Notes: a model not told the origin generated them from the sequence alone. A stretch of 64,000 nucleotides of DNA from Methylobacterium sp. FF17 (GCF_025813715.1 NZ_CP107532.1:2046001-2110000), one strand, 5' to 3'; shown: positions 8,374 to 18,378, counted from the first letter of the stretch. Numbers and translations are program-made.

Positions 8374-9378
8374 ATGTCGTCGTTGAAGCGCAAGCCGCTC
8401 GTGGTCGTCACGCGGCGTCTGCCCGAGGTCGTCGAGGCGCGGATGCGCGAACTCTTCGAGATCCGTCTCAACGCCGACGATGCCCCGATGGCGTCGGACG
8501 CCCTGATGGCGGCCCTGCGCGAGGCGGACGTCCTCGTGCCCACGGTGACCGACGAGATCGATGCGGGCCTGCTCGCCCAGGCCGGACCGAACCTCCGGCT
8601 GATCGCGAATTTCGGCAACGGCGTCGATCACATCGACGTCGCCGCCGCCCTGGAGCGCGGCATCACCGTCACCAACACCCCCGGCGTGCTGACCGAGGAC
8701 ACCGCCGACATGACCATGGCGCTGATCCTGGCGGTGGCCCGGCGCGTCACCGAGGGGGCCCGCATCATCCCGGAGGATGCCTGGACCACGGGCTGGTCGC
8801 CGACCTGGATGCTCGGCCGCCGCATCACCGGCAAGCGCCTCGGCATCGTCGGCATGGGCCGCATCGGCCAGGCGCTCGCCCGCCGGGCCAAGGCTTTCGG
8901 CCTCTCGATCCATTACCACAACCGCCGCCGGGTGCCGGCCCAGATCGAGCGCGACCTCGACGCGACCTACTGGGAATCCCTCGACCAGATGCTGGCGCGC
9001 GTCGACATCGTCTCTGTGAACTGCCCGCACACGCCGGCCACCTACCACCTGCTCTCGGCCCGTCGCCTCAAGCTCCTGAAGCCCGAGGCCGTGGTGGTGA
9101 ACACCGCCCGCGGCGAGGTCATCGACGAGACCGCGCTCGCCCGCCTGCTGGAGGCCGGCGACATCTCGGGGGCGGGCCTCGACGTGTTCGAGCAGGAGCC
9201 CGCCGTGAGCCCGCGCCTCGTCAAGCTGGCCCGCGCCGGCAAGGTCGTGCTGCTGCCGCACATGGGCTCGGCCACCCACGAGAGCCGCGTCGACATGGGC
9301 GAGAAGGTCATCATCAACATCAAGACCTTCATGGACGGGCACCGCCCGCCCGATCGCATCCTGCCGACGATGCTCTGA
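8374..9378 (+). CDS. D-2-hydroxyacid dehydrogenase (glyoxylate/hydroxypyruvate reductase-like)
   Basis: A 334-residue cytoplasmic NAD(P)-dependent dehydrogenase. The Rossmann motif GIVGMGRIGQALA (about 154-166) binds the nucleotide. NTARGEVIDE carries the catalytic arginine region, DVFEQEP the conserved glutamate, and LLPHMGSATHESR the catalytic histidine. Family members reduce glyoxylate, hydroxypyruvate or related 2-oxoacids. A GyaR-type glyoxylate reductase is a likely name, but specificity is not visible. ATG 8374 follows GGGGAGGG at good distance; the upstream in-frame extension is Arg/Pro-rich and unlikely. It is transcribed divergently from the SH3-protein gene. Confidence 0.9.
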   Translation: MSSLKRKPLVVVTRRLPEVVEARMRELFEIRLNADDAPMASDALMAALREADVLVPTVTDEIDAGLLAQAGPNLRLIANFGNGVDHIDVAAALERGITVTNTPGVLTEDTADMTMALILAVARRVTEGARIIPEDAWTTGWSPTWMLGRRITGKRLGIVGMGRIGQALARRAKAFGLSIHYHNRRRVPAQIERDLDATYWESLDQMLARVDIVSVNCPHTPATYHLLSARRLKLLKPEAVVVNTARGEVIDETALARLLEAGDISGAGLDVFEQEPAVSPRLVKLARAGKVVLLPHMGSATHESRVDMGEKVIINIKTFMDGHRPPDRILPTML

Positions 9379-9628
9379 GCCGGGCTTCGGCCGGCGCCGG
9401 GCGAGGCGGACCGTCGCATCCGGTCTCCGCACGCCCCGGATCCGCAGCGCGGGGCGACGGACCGGCGCGACCGAAATCGGGGGATGCCCCTCGGGGCGCC
9501 CGGCTCCGGCGTGACCGGAGCTCCTCCCCGGTCTTCACAACGTAGGATCGGAACGGCGCCTCCCCCGGCACGTTGACCGGCGCTGGCCCTGGCGGGGGGC
9601 CAGCTTGTAACGGGTGGATCGACGAATC

Positions 9629-10672
9629 ATGGCCGCGGACACACCGTCGACCGAGGCGGCACCGGTGAGTGGAATGGGATCGGGCGAGTTCCGGAGATTC
9701 GCGGACTTCGTGCCCCTGATGATGTGGCGCGCCGACAGGGCGGGGGCCGCCACGCACCACAACGAATCCTGGCTCGCCTTCACGGGCCGCTCCGCGGACG
9801 AGGAGCTCGGCCACGGCTGGCGGCGCGGGCTGCACCCGGACGACCTCGAGCGCCACGCGGCCCTCGTCGCCAAGGCGTTCGCGGCGCAGGAGCCCTTCAC
9901 CGCCGAGTTCCGCCTGCGCCGGTACGACGGGGCCTATCGCTGGCTCCTCGACACCGCCAAGCCCCTGCGCGAGGACGGCACCTTCGTGGGCTTCCTCGGG
10001 ACCTGCTTCGACATCACCGACCGGAAGCACGCCGAGGAGCATTCCGAGCGCGCCCTGGTGGAGAAGGAGGCGCTGCTCGCCGAGGTCTATCACCGGGTCC
10101 GCAACAACCTCCAGGTCATGGTCAGCCTGATCGGACTCTACGGGCGCGCCGCGCCCACGCCCTGCCGGGGCAGTTTCGAGGCGCTGGGCCAGCGCGTGCG
10201 CGCCATCGCGCTGGTGCAGCAGCACCTGCACGAGGCGCCCCACATCGCCTCCATCGACCTGCGCGACTACCTGCACCGCCTCGCCTCGGGCCTCGGCCAG
10301 CTGCGCCGGGCCGGGCGCATCGGGGTCTCGGTCGGCGGTACCGGCACGAGCCTGGTCGAGCCGCGGACCGCCAACGCCCTCGGCATGATCGTGGCCGAGG
10401 TGGTGGCCGAGTGCCTCGACACCACGGCGGAGACGGTGGCCTGCGCCATCGACATCCAGATCGCCGCGCAGGCCGGCGCGCCCGTGCGCCTCACCATCGT
10501 GTCCCGCCTCGGGGACGGCGCCGCGCCAGGCCGGCTCGAAGTCCCGAATCTCGGCCCGCGTCTGATCGCCGCCTACGCCTCCCAGGCCGAGATCGCGGTG
10601 CGGGGCATCGGCACGGCGGCCGAGCCCCTGGAGTTGCAATTGCCCGAGGTGATGGTGCACCCGCCCGCCTGA
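9629..10672 (+). CDS. PAS / HWE-type histidine kinase with degenerate ATP-binding domain
   Basis: About 347 residues. A PAS fold (about 15-130) ends in the PAC signature GFLGTCFDITDRKHAEEH. Next comes the HisKA_2 dimerisation helix LLAEVYHRVRNNLQVMVSLI, with its phospho-accepting histidine. The ATPase half is abnormal: the N-box, normally with two asparagines (NELxxNAxKH), reads IVAEVVAECLDTT, and the G1 box DxGxG is not recognisable, although an LGxRLI-like G2 segment remains. The protein may dimerise, sense and receive phosphate, yet be unable to bind ATP normally. ATG 9629 is chosen; an in-frame GTG at 9614 is the alternative. No response regulator is adjacent. Confidence 0.82.
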   Translation: MAADTPSTEAAPVSGMGSGEFRRFADFVPLMMWRADRAGAATHHNESWLAFTGRSADEELGHGWRRGLHPDDLERHAALVAKAFAAQEPFTAEFRLRRYDGAYRWLLDTAKPLREDGTFVGFLGTCFDITDRKHAEEHSERALVEKEALLAEVYHRVRNNLQVMVSLIGLYGRAAPTPCRGSFEALGQRVRAIALVQQHLHEAPHIASIDLRDYLHRLASGLGQLRRAGRIGVSVGGTGTSLVEPRTANALGMIVAEVVAECLDTTAETVACAIDIQIAAQAGAPVRLTIVSRLGDGAAPGRLEVPNLGPRLIAAYASQAEIAVRGIGTAAEPLELQLPEVMVHPPA

Positions 10673-10741
10673 GGATCGTATTGTCCCGCGCATGGCCTAT
10701 ATGCGGGGGACATCCTGGACCGAACGAGCTCGCCCGCCGAC

Positions 10742-11164
10742 ATGCTTGCGCCCATCGAGACCATCATCGAGAATTTCGGGATCCTCGACGAGGGTCCGGA
10801 CCGCTACGAATACCTGATCGAACTCGGCCGCGCGTTGCCGGCCTTCCCGGAGGAACTCCTGACGGAGGAGAACCGGGTGCATGGCTGCGAGAGCCAGGTC
10901 TGGGTCGAATCCCGCATCGACGCCACGCAGGCGCCGCCGCGGCTCCACCTGCGCGGCACCAGCGATTCGGTGATCACCAAGGGGCTCATCGCCCTTGTGA
11001 TCGCCCTCCACGACGGCAAGACCCCGCAGGAGGCCGAGGCGGTGGACGTCTTCCAGGTCTTCAAGGAGATCGGGCTCGGCGCGCACCTCACCTCCAAGCG
11101 CTCCAACGGCGTGCGCGCCATGGCCGAGCGCATCCACCGCGACGCGGTGCGCCTCGCGGCCTGA
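10742..11164 (+). CDS. sufE: SufE family cysteine-desulfurase sulfur acceptor
   Basis: A 140-residue SufE. The active-site cysteine is in RVHGCESQVWVE (about residue 51), the typical HGCxSxVW motif. The downstream core contains GLIALVIALHDGKTPQEA and ends with HLTSKRSNGVRAMAERI, all family hallmarks. SufE takes persulfide sulfur from SufS and passes it to the SufBCD scaffold for Fe-S cluster assembly in the cytoplasm. No other suf gene is in the window, so this is an orphan copy, as is common in alphaproteobacteria. It follows the kinase gene by 69 bases and may share its transcript. Confidence 0.93.
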   Translation: MLAPIETIIENFGILDEGPDRYEYLIELGRALPAFPEELLTEENRVHGCESQVWVESRIDATQAPPRLHLRGTSDSVITKGLIALVIALHDGKTPQEAEAVDVFQVFKEIGLGAHLTSKRSNGVRAMAERIHRDAVRLAA

Positions 11165-11165
11165 G

Positions 11166-11185
11166 GGACCGGACCCGTCCGGTCC
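11166..11185. terminator. GC-rich hairpin after sufE
   Basis: An inverted repeat (GGACCGGA, loop CCCG, TCCGGTCC) starts just after the sufE stop, between convergent genes. No T-run follows. Confidence 0.4.
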
Positions 11186-11237
11186 GATCCCTGCTCGTTC
11201 TCTCATTCCCGACGCGCCTGTCCGGCCGGGGACGGCC

Positions 11238-12083
11238 TCATCCGTCCACCCGCGGACGCGCCTCCGGCGCCCGCCAGAGGCGTGGGCGGCTGCGCTCGGG
11301 CCCCGTCGCCTCGCGCTCCAGGCCGTAATGCTCGGCGAGCCGCGCCAGGGCGATGCGGGCGACGACCTTGGCCGAGCGGGCCGGCCAGCGCCGTTCCGCC
11401 TCGATCCGCTCCAGCCCCTTCAGGAAGCCGCAGAGGTCGACGAGCAGGCCCGAGAGGTCGCGGCCCACCGCGTCGAGGGCCGCGCGCACCCGCTGGCGCG
11501 CGGCCAGCATCGCGTCGGACCCCGCGCTCGGGTCGCGCGGGCCGGACCCGTCCACCGTCACGCCGCTCCAGTCCTGGCCCATCCGGGGCATCAGCGCGGC
11601 GCGGGTCAGGTCGCGGCGCAGGCGCTCGCCGGCCTCGAAGCAGGCGGCGTCGATGAGGGGAGCCCCGTCGCGGCCCCGGCGCCGGGCCATCCAGGCGAGC
11701 GGGCTTTCCGAGGCGTCCCGCACCGGGCGGTCGGGCTCCGGGGGGCCGCCGACGAGGTCGAGGTGCTGCGCGAGGTAGGGGCTGTGCGCCCCGGCCTGGG
11801 CGCGGCGCAGGCGCGCGCGCCCCGCCGGGCTGATCGTCAGGCGGGCCCGGCGGCCCTGGGCCCGCTCGGCGAGATCGGCGGCCAGCAGCTCCGCCCCCGC
11901 CCCCTGCCGATAGCGGCCGCCGCCGACCGAGATGCCCGCACCGCCCTCGCGCACGATCCAGCCCTCCGGCCCGGTCGGGTCGGGCAGCGCATAGGCGCCC
12001 TCGTGGGCGAGGGCGTTCAGGAGGCGCGTCGCGTCCGGGCCGAGGGCGGCGCCGGTCGTAGGCGATTTCCGAGCGATGTTCAT
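11238..12083 (-). CDS. DUF6456-like protein, possible DNA-binding regulator
   Basis: A 281-residue protein. The C-terminal half matches the DUF6456 pattern known from Hyphomicrobiales, with [40 protein letters not shown], a pair of long helices with [14 protein letters not shown], and [21 protein letters not shown]. The N-terminal half looks like a winged-helix-type domain, with glycine-rich [14 protein letters not shown] and a basic helix [20 protein letters not shown]. The role is unknown; a regulatory DNA-binding function is plausible. The start MNIARKSP is preferred because GGGA stands before it and the preceding frame has no protein-like character. It lies next to MucR on the same strand, downstream of it by 244 bases. 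Confidence 0.75.
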   Translation of the reverse strand: MNIARKSPTTGAALGPDATRLLNALAHEGAYALPDPTGPEGWIVREGGAGISVGGGRYRQGAGAELLAADLAERAQGRRARLTISPAGRARLRRAQAGAHSPYLAQHLDLVGGPPEPDRPVRDASESPLAWMARRRGRDGAPLIDAACFEAGERLRRDLTRAALMPRMGQDWSGVTVDGSGPRDPSAGSDAMLAARQRVRAALDAVGRDLSGLLVDLCGFLKGLERIEAERRWPARSAKVVARIALARLAEHYGLEREATGPERSRPRLWRAPEARPRVDG

Positions 12084-12327
12084 GATATGTTCCCTGCCAG
12101 ATGACCGCGACACCGGGTGCCGTGCATCGATGGTAAGGGAAAAAGATCCTAGATCAAGACTTGACGCGATCCGGGGATCGGGGTCCCGGGTGGGGACGGC
12201 CTCGCGCCGAAGGGAAAGTCGGTTCGACGCGGGAGCACGTGACGGGCCGAGAGCCGTACCCGACGCCAAGGCGTTCGGAGACGGGTCCGGCGTTCCCAAG
12301 AAGTGGTGCGCGGGCGAAAGGGCTGGG

Positions 12328-12762
12328 TCAGGCCGCTTCGTCGTAGTTTCCGTTACGGGTCTGGCCGAGACCGATCGCCTTGGCGAGGTCGGAGCGGGCC
12401 TTGGCGTAGTTCGGGGCCACCATCGGATAGTCGGGCGGCAGGCCCCACTTGGCACGATACTGCTCAGGGCTCATGTCGTACTTCGCGCGCAGGTGGCGCT
12501 TGAGCGACTTGAAGGTGCGGCCATCTTCGAGGCAGACGAGGTGATCGGCCGTGATGGACTTCTTCACAGCGATCGCCGGCTGCGGAGGGGTGTTCGCGGT
12601 CTTGGTCTCGACCTGCCCGCTGGCGACCTGGGTCAGGGCGCCGTGGATCCGCGTGATCAGCTGGGCCAACTCGCCGGGCGGAACCGGATTGTTGCTCACA
12701 TAGGCCGACACGATATCGACCGTCAGTTCGACATAGTCCGCAGATTGTTCGATGTCGTTCAT
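12328..12762 (-). CDS. mucR: MucR/Ros family transcriptional regulator
   Basis: This 144-residue protein has an N-terminal oligomerisation half (about 1-70) and a Ros/MucR DNA-binding domain with [20 protein letters not shown] and [18 protein letters not shown]. MucR proteins are AT-rich-DNA-binding, H-NS-like regulators controlling exopolysaccharide, motility and host interaction genes. In the zinc-finger region Cys and the first His are kept. The second Cys position is Asp (CLED), and the residue where the second His usually sits is Lys (HLRAKY), so classical zinc coordination is doubtful. Zinc-free Ros/MucR relatives are known in Mesorhizobium. AGGAGA precedes ATG 12762 by about 12 bases. 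Confidence 0.9.
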   Translation of the reverse strand: MNDIEQSADYVELTVDIVSAYVSNNPVPPGELAQLITRIHGALTQVASGQVETKTANTPPQPAIAVKKSITADHLVCLEDGRTFKSLKRHLRAKYDMSPEQYRAKWGLPPDYPMVAPNYAKARSDLAKAIGLGQTRNGNYDEAA

Positions 12763-13280
12763 AATCGAAGGAACTCTCCTTAAAGCGATGCGCGCACGGG
12801 TGCCCAAGCAGCTTGGCCGGTTCCGTTTCGGCCGACGCTCTGTTCCTGGAACAGCTCCGAGATGAACACCACCACACGCATGCGCAGTACGGTACGCAGC
12901 GACTTCGCCCGCCCCGATATCTAAGTATGATATTCCTGATGAGGTCGCAAGTCGCTCCTCTGCACCTTCAGGTAACTTGAACAACTGCTAAGAACAATAT
13001 TTCAAGACGTTTCCGCGCCGCATGCGCCGCTCCCCCGGCCGGCACGGACCGCCGGACGCAACGACGCAGGTTCCGCGCGCGGCGGTGCTTGCCTGCCGGC
13101 GGAGCACGCGGCACAGCAGCCCCGGGGCGCGATGGCCCGGTCGACCGGGTTCTCCCGTCAGGATCGGGAACGCCCGCGAGCGGCGCCTCGGTTGAGGTAA
13201 GGACCGCAGCAAGGCACCATTGCGACGACATCATCGCGCGACGCATCGATCGTCTCGCATCGTTATCAGGATCTTACACC
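12763..13280. other. Divergent intergenic region, mucR/oligopeptidase B
   Basis: These 518 bases contain a short AT-rich island near 12915-12995, a reasonable place for the mucR promoter (MucR usually controls itself), and GC-rich sequence to the right leading to the peptidase. No gene, clear hairpin or repeat is visible. Confidence 0.5.
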
Positions 13281-15434
13281 ATGGCGTCCCACCCGACCTC
13301 GTTCACAGTCCCCGCGACGGCGCCGGTTGCCGAGGTGCGGCCGCATCGGGAGGTCGTCCACGGGCACGAACTCTCCGACGACTATGCCTGGTTGAAGGCG
13401 GAGAACTGGCGGGACGTGCTCAAGGATCCGGCGGCCCTGCCGGCGGACATCCGGGCGCATCTCGCGGCGGAGAACGCCTATTCGCAGACCGCGCTCGCCG
13501 GGACGGAGTCCCTGCGCCAGGCGCTGGTCGCCGAGATGCGGGCGCGCATCCGGGAGGACGACAGCAGCGTCCCCGAGCCGGACGGCCCCTTCGCCTATTA
13601 CACCCGCCACCGCGAGGGCGGCCAGCACCCGCTGGTCTGCCGGCGCCCGCGCACGGTCGTGGTCCTGCCCGGCCAGGGGGCGGAGACCGCCGCCGAGGGC
13701 GGGCCGGAGGAGGGCGAGGTCATCCTCCTCGACGGCGACCACGAGGGCGACGGGCTCGCCTTCTTCGAACTCGCGGCGGCGGTGCATTCCGACGACCACG
13801 GGCGTCTCGCCTGGAGCGCCGACACCAAGGGCTCGGAACTCCACACCATCCGGGTGCGCGACCTCGAGACCGGCCGCGACGCCGAGGACCGCATCGAGGC
13901 CACGACGGGCGAGGTGGTCTGGACCACCGACGGACAGGCCTTCTTCTACGTGGCGGTGGACGACAACCATCGCCCGGCCCGCGTCATGCGCCACCGCCTC
14001 GGCAGCGCGCAGGCCGACGACACCCTGGTCTACGAGGAGGCCGATTCCGGCTTCTTCGTGCATATCGAGGAGACGCAGTCGGGCGACTACCTCGCGGTCA
14101 CCGCCTCCGACCACGAGACCTCCGAGGTCCACCTCCTCGACCGCCGGGTGCCGGACGCGCCCCTGACGGTCGTGCAGCCGCGCGAGCCGCTGCTGATCTA
14201 TTCGGTGGAGAACTGGGCCAACCACCTCTTCATCCTCACCAACGCGGACGGGGCGGAAGACTTCAAGATCGTCACCACGCGGGTGGAATCGCCGGGCCGC
14301 GCCACCTGGACCGACGTCATCGCCCACCGCCCCGGCGTGATGATCCGCCACCAGCACGTCATCGCCGACCACCTGGTGCGCCTGGAGATCGAGAACGCGC
14401 GCCCCCGCATCGTGGTGCGGGACACGCAGGGCAGCGAGCACGTGGTGGCCTTCGCGGAGGAGGCGTACGCGCTCGGCCTCCAGCCCGGCCACGAGTTCGA
14501 GACGGCGGTGATCCGCTTCACCTACTCGTCCATGACGACGCCCGCCGAGACCTACGACTACGATTGCGTGACCCGGGCCCGGCAGCTGCGCAAGCGCCAG
14601 ACGGTGCCGAGCGGCCACGCCCCGGCGGACTACGTCACCCGGCGCCTGTTCGCCACGGCCCCGGACGGCGAGACCGTGCCGATCTCCCTGCTGCACCGGC
14701 GCGACTGCCCGCTCGACGGGTCGGCGCCGCTCCTGCTCTACGGCTACGGCTCCTACGGCACGCTGATGCCGGCGGCGTTCCGCACCAACCTTCTCTCGCT
14801 GGTGGATCGCGGCTTCGTCTACGCCATCGCCCACGTGCGCGGCGGCACCGAGAAGGGCTGGCGCTGGTACCTCGACGGCAAGCGCGAGCGCAAACCCAAC
14901 ACCTTCACGGATTTCGTCGCCTGCGGCCGGGCCCTGATCGAGGCCGGCTACACCGCCGAAGGCCGCATCGTCGCCCATGGCGGCTCGGCCGGCGGCATGC
15001 TGATGGGGGCGGTGGCCAACCTCGCGCCGGAGCTCTTCGCCGGCATCGTCGCCGACGTGCCCTTCGTCGACGTGCTCAACACCATGCTCGACGGCGACCT
15101 GCCGCTGACCCCGCCGGAATGGCCCGAATGGGGCAACCCGCGCGAGAGCCTGGCCGCCTTCGAGACCATCCGGGCCTATTCGCCCTACGACAACGTCCGG
15201 CCGCAGGCCTATCCGGCGATCCTGGCGCTCGGCGGCCTCACCGATCCGCGCGTGACCTACTGGGAGCCGGCGAAGTGGGTCGCGCGCCTGCGCGCCACCC
15301 GGACGGGGGGCGGTCCGATCCTGCTGCGCATCAACATGGAGGCCGGCCATGGCGGCGCCGCCGGCCGCTTCGACCGCCTCGAGGAGGTCGGCCTGATCCA
15401 GGCCTTCGCCCTGCTGGCGGTGGGCAAGGCCTGA
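13281..15434 (+). CDS. ptrB: Oligopeptidase B (S9A prolyl-oligopeptidase family)
   Basis: A 717-residue cytoplasmic serine peptidase, normal for the family. An N-terminal seven-blade propeller (about 70-430) gates a C-terminal alpha/beta hydrolase domain. The catalytic triad is visible: Ser569 in AHGGSAGGM, Asp655 in LGGLTDPRVTYWEP and His690 in NMEAGHGGAAGRF. Oligopeptidase B cuts short peptides after Lys or Arg. The characteristic PFVDVLNTMLDGDLPLTPPE segment after the serine supports that family over prolyl oligopeptidase proper. ATG 13281 has AGGA upstream; the frame extends further 5' without family similarity. It converges on the hybrid kinase. Confidence 0.93.
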   Translation: MASHPTSFTVPATAPVAEVRPHREVVHGHELSDDYAWLKAENWRDVLKDPAALPADIRAHLAAENAYSQTALAGTESLRQALVAEMRARIREDDSSVPEPDGPFAYYTRHREGGQHPLVCRRPRTVVVLPGQGAETAAEGGPEEGEVILLDGDHEGDGLAFFELAAAVHSDDHGRLAWSADTKGSELHTIRVRDLETGRDAEDRIEATTGEVVWTTDGQAFFYVAVDDNHRPARVMRHRLGSAQADDTLVYEEADSGFFVHIEETQSGDYLAVTASDHETSEVHLLDRRVPDAPLTVVQPREPLLIYSVENWANHLFILTNADGAEDFKIVTTRVESPGRATWTDVIAHRPGVMIRHQHVIADHLVRLEIENARPRIVVRDTQGSEHVVAFAEEAYALGLQPGHEFETAVIRFTYSSMTTPAETYDYDCVTRARQLRKRQTVPSGHAPADYVTRRLFATAPDGETVPISLLHRRDCPLDGSAPLLLYGYGSYGTLMPAAFRTNLLSLVDRGFVYAIAHVRGGTEKGWRWYLDGKRERKPNTFTDFVACGRALIEAGYTAEGRIVAHGGSAGGMLMGAVANLAPELFAGIVADVPFVDVLNTMLDGDLPLTPPEWPEWGNPRESLAAFETIRAYSPYDNVRPQAYPAILALGGLTDPRVTYWEPAKWVARLRATRTGGGPILLRINMEAGHGGAAGRFDRLEEVGLIQAFALLAVGKA

Positions 15435-15438
15435 GGGG

Positions 15439-15458
15439 CCGGCGGGATTTCCCGCCGG
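15439..15458. terminator. GC-rich hairpin after ptrB
   Basis: A perfect 8-bp stem (CCGGCGGG, loop ATTT, CCCGCCGG) begins 4 bases after the ptrB stop. There is no T-run. Confidence 0.45.
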
Positions 15459-15562
15459 TGATGCCGGACCTCGCCGACCCCGCCCGACGGTCCGGGCCGG
15501 TGAGGCCCGGCGGACCGCGTTCCCGACCTCTCGCGACCGAAGCATCCCGAGGCCCGGTCCGG

Positions 15563-18073
15563 TCAGCCGACGAGGCTGTCCATGCGCCGGGCCGTCAGTT
15601 GCCGCAGGATGCGCCCGAGCTGCTCGGCCGAATACGGCTTGTGGATGAGCTCGAAACCCTCCGCGCCGTCCTGCGCCAGGACGTGGCTGTACCCGGAGGC
15701 GAGGAGGATCGGCAGGCTCGGAAAGCGTCGGCGCAGGTGCTGGGCGAGCGCGATGCCGCCCATCCCCGGCATGACGACGTCCGAGAACACGGCGTCGTAG
15801 CCGCCGCCATCGGCACCGAGCCGGTCCAGCGCCTCCTCGGCATTGACCGCCCAGGTCGTCCTGTAGCCGAGATCCTCCAGGATCTGCGTGGCGAACCGGC
15901 CGACCTCCACGTTGTCCTCGACCACGAGCACGCTCTGTCCGATGCCCATCGGAGACACGGCCTCGACGGGGAGCGCCTCCTGCTCCGGCGCGTATGGCAG
16001 GGCGGGGACCTCGGGCAGGTAGAGCGTGAAGGTGGTGCCGGACCCGAGCTGCGTGCGCACGTCCACGTCGCCGCCCGACTGCTTGGCGAAGCCGAAGACC
16101 TGGCTGAGGCCGAGGCCGGTGCCCTTGCCGACCTCCTTGGTGGTGAAGAACGGCTCGAAGATGCGATCCAGCCGTTCGGCCTTGATGCCCGAGCCGGTGT
16201 CGCCGAGGGAGATCGCCGCGAACGCCCCGCGGGCTTCCGCATGCCCCCGGATGGAGGGAAGCCGCTCCGTCCGGTCGAGGCGCAGGCTCAGGGTTCCCTC
16301 GCCCTCCATCGCGTCGCGGGCGTTGACCGCGAGGTTGATCAGGGCCGTCTCGAACTGGCTGAGGTCCGCCTTCACGAAGCAGGGCTCGTCCAGGGTCTCG
16401 ATGGCCACGTGGATGCGGGCGCCGGTCACGGTGTCGAGCATTTCGGAGACGGCGCGCAGGCGCTCGCCCACCTCGAACACCTCGGGCTTGAGGGCCGAAC
16501 GGCGCGCGAAGGCCAGCAACTGGCCCGTGAGCTTGGCGGCGCGGTCGACCGTGTCGGAGACGGCGTCGAGGTAGCGCCGCTTGCGCGCCTCAGGCAGTTC
16601 GGGCCGTCGCAGGAAATCGACCGAGGAGCGGATGATGGTCAGCAGGTTGTTGAAGTCGTGGGCGACGCCGCCGGTCAACTGCCCCACGGCCTCCATCTTC
16701 TGGCTCTGGCGCAGGGCGTCCTGCGTGCGGGCGAGTTCGGCCTCCGCGCGCAGCCGCTCCGAGATGTCCTTGGCGTAGTGGAAGGCGCCGATGATCCGGC
16801 CGCCCTCGTCGCGCAGGGACGAGTACGACACCTCCCAGGACGGCTTGGCGAGGTCCGGGTCCCCGAACGCCTCGGTCACCGTGAAGACCTCGCCCCGGAG
16901 CGCGCGCGTCATGAAGCTCCGCATGACGGGGGCCTGATCCAGCGGGAACAGGTCGGGGAAGACCTCGCCGAGGCGTACCCGGTGGCCGAAGATCCGGTGG
17001 AATTCGTCGCTGTGCGCCCGGTTGAAGGCGATGAGGCGGTATTCGGTGTCGAAGGCACAGATCGGGGTCGTGCTCGACTGCAGGATGTCGCGCGAGAGCC
17101 GGAGTTCGGCGGTCCGCTCGGCGACCTGCTGTTCCAGGCTGTCGTTCAGCGCCCGGAGGGTCGCCGAGGCGGCGAGCCGGGCGGCCTCGGCCTCGTAGCG
17201 CTCGGTGATGTCCCGCGAGATCCCGACGAGCTTCGGCGCGCGTCCCTCCTGGCGGAACGGCGCGAAGATCACCTCCCACCAGCGCGGCTCGCCCTTGGCC
17301 GTCGGCGAGAAGCCCACCATGCGGGCGGTCTCACCGGCGGCCGCGGCGCGGATCGCGGCGCGAAGCTTGTCGCGCTCGTCCTCCGGCCACAGGGCGGCAT
17401 AGTCCCGGCCGAGGACATCCTGCGCGGAATCGAGCTGGTTCAACGCGACGCCGCGCGCGCTGATGAACTCCAGCGTGCCCTCGGCGGACAAAACCTTCAC
17501 GCAATCCGGGCTCGCGGCCAGGATGCCGTTGACGAAGTTCTCGCTGCGCCGGACGGCCTCGCCCTCCGCGAGGCGTCGATGGGCGTCGAGGTGGAAGCCG
17601 ATGAGGTCGGCGAACATCTTGAACATGCCCACGACCGCGGGCGTGTCGACCCGGGCCGGCCGGGGGTCGAGGGCGCAGAGCGTGCCGAAGAAGCCGCCGT
17701 CCGGCAGCCGGATCGGCATCGAGACGTAGCTCTGGAAGCCGTAGCGTTCCGGCGTCGGATGCCGGCAATACGTGGGGTGCACGGCCACGTGGTCGATGAC
17801 CACCGCCGTCCCGCTCTCCCGGATCTCGTCGCAGATGGTGGTGGCGACCTGAAGCTCGCTGCCCGGCCGCAGGCCGAACCCGAGTTCGTCCTTGACGCTG
17901 CAGGCGATCCAGCGGTCGCCCGTGACCCGGGCGACGGCGGCAAAGCGCATTCCGGTGGTCTGGCAGACCACGTCGAGGATGGTCGGGACGGCGGCGATGC
18001 CCTCGACCGCAAGGAGGTCGGCCTGCAGATCGGGCTGCAGATCCGCTCGGGTATCGGGCGCGGAGCCGCTCAT
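15563..18073 (-). CDS. Hybrid sensor histidine kinase (GAF-PAS-PAS-HisKA-HATPase-REC)
   Basis: An 836-residue soluble hybrid kinase. A GAF domain (about 15-160) is followed by two PAS domains (about 170-290 and 325-435), each ending with a DIT/DIS-type PAC tail. The HisKA phospho-site is in [18 protein letters not shown]. The HATPase has a normal N-box [15 protein letters not shown]1 GDTGSGI and G2 KGTGLGLS. The C-terminal receiver has VVEDN, the phospho-Asp in [11 protein letters not shown] and Lys in IHKPYS. No transmembrane segment is present, so the signal is cytoplasmic. ATG 18073 is chosen over an upstream start; it forms an ATGA overlap with a possible small ORF upstream. No partner regulator is adjacent. 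Confidence 0.92.
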   Translation of the reverse strand: MSGSAPDTRADLQPDLQADLLAVEGIAAVPTILDVVCQTTGMRFAAVARVTGDRWIACSVKDELGFGLRPGSELQVATTICDEIRESGTAVVIDHVAVHPTYCRHPTPERYGFQSYVSMPIRLPDGGFFGTLCALDPRPARVDTPAVVGMFKMFADLIGFHLDAHRRLAEGEAVRRSENFVNGILAASPDCVKVLSAEGTLEFISARGVALNQLDSAQDVLGRDYAALWPEDERDKLRAAIRAAAAGETARMVGFSPTAKGEPRWWEVIFAPFRQEGRAPKLVGISRDITERYEAEAARLAASATLRALNDSLEQQVAERTAELRLSRDILQSSTTPICAFDTEYRLIAFNRAHSDEFHRIFGHRVRLGEVFPDLFPLDQAPVMRSFMTRALRGEVFTVTEAFGDPDLAKPSWEVSYSSLRDEGGRIIGAFHYAKDISERLRAEAELARTQDALRQSQKMEAVGQLTGGVAHDFNNLLTIIRSSVDFLRRPELPEARKRRYLDAVSDTVDRAAKLTGQLLAFARRSALKPEVFEVGERLRAVSEMLDTVTGARIHVAIETLDEPCFVKADLSQFETALINLAVNARDAMEGEGTLSLRLDRTERLPSIRGHAEARGAFAAISLGDTGSGIKAERLDRIFEPFFTTKEVGKGTGLGLSQVFGFAKQSGGDVDVRTQLGSGTTFTLYLPEVPALPYAPEQEALPVEAVSPMGIGQSVLVVEDNVEVGRFATQILEDLGYRTTWAVNAEEALDRLGADGGGYDAVFSDVVMPGMGGIALAQHLRRRFPSLPILLASGYSHVLAQDGAEGFELIHKPYSAEQLGRILRQLTARRMDSLVG

Positions 18074-18264
18074 GGCCTGTCCGCCGGTTCTTCGTGGGCG
18101 CGTGCGCGGAAGCACGGTGCCGTGCGGTCGCGCGCGGTCATCGGGCGCGGCCCGGCTCGAAAGACTTCGCTGGGGTTCCGGTCATGTCCACCGGCGAGCT
18201 GACCTTGGATCGCGCGCTCCAACGCCCAGGTGAGAGCGATGATGCGCGGCGGCTTACTGGACAT
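18070..18264 (-). CDS. Possible small ORF coupled to the hybrid kinase
   Basis: A 64-residue frame, MSSKPPRIIALTWALERA onward, whose TGA overlaps the kinase ATG in an ATGA arrangement usual for translational coupling. It is rich in Arg and Pro, has no signal peptide, and resembles nothing I know. Against it: no clear Shine-Dalgarno sequence precedes the ATG, and third-position GC is lower than in neighbouring genes. It may simply be chance open frame. Confidence 0.3.
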   Translation of the reverse strand: MSSKPPRIIALTWALERAIQGQLAGGHDRNPSEVFRAGPRPMTARDRTAPCFRARAHEEPADRP

Positions 18265-18378
18265 AGCTTGACCGTGTCATGGCCCGCCGAGGCTGTCAAA
18301 CGTTAGCATCCGCCGCGCGGCCACGCCGTTTTGCGCATCGCGGGGCCCATCCGTGCGCCGACCGGCCGCCGCCCATCC
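18074..18378. other. Gap between hybrid kinase and AsmA gene
   Basis: About 305 bases between two leftward genes. Apart from the doubtful small frame at 18070-18264, nothing recognisable is present. The kinase promoter should lie here or just upstream of that frame. Confidence 0.4.

Noticed and set aside
13220..18202. A 1660-residue plus-strand frame across ptrB and the kinase gene
   Set aside because: Arg/Gly/Pro-rich shadow of two well-supported genes on different strands; no conserved motif.
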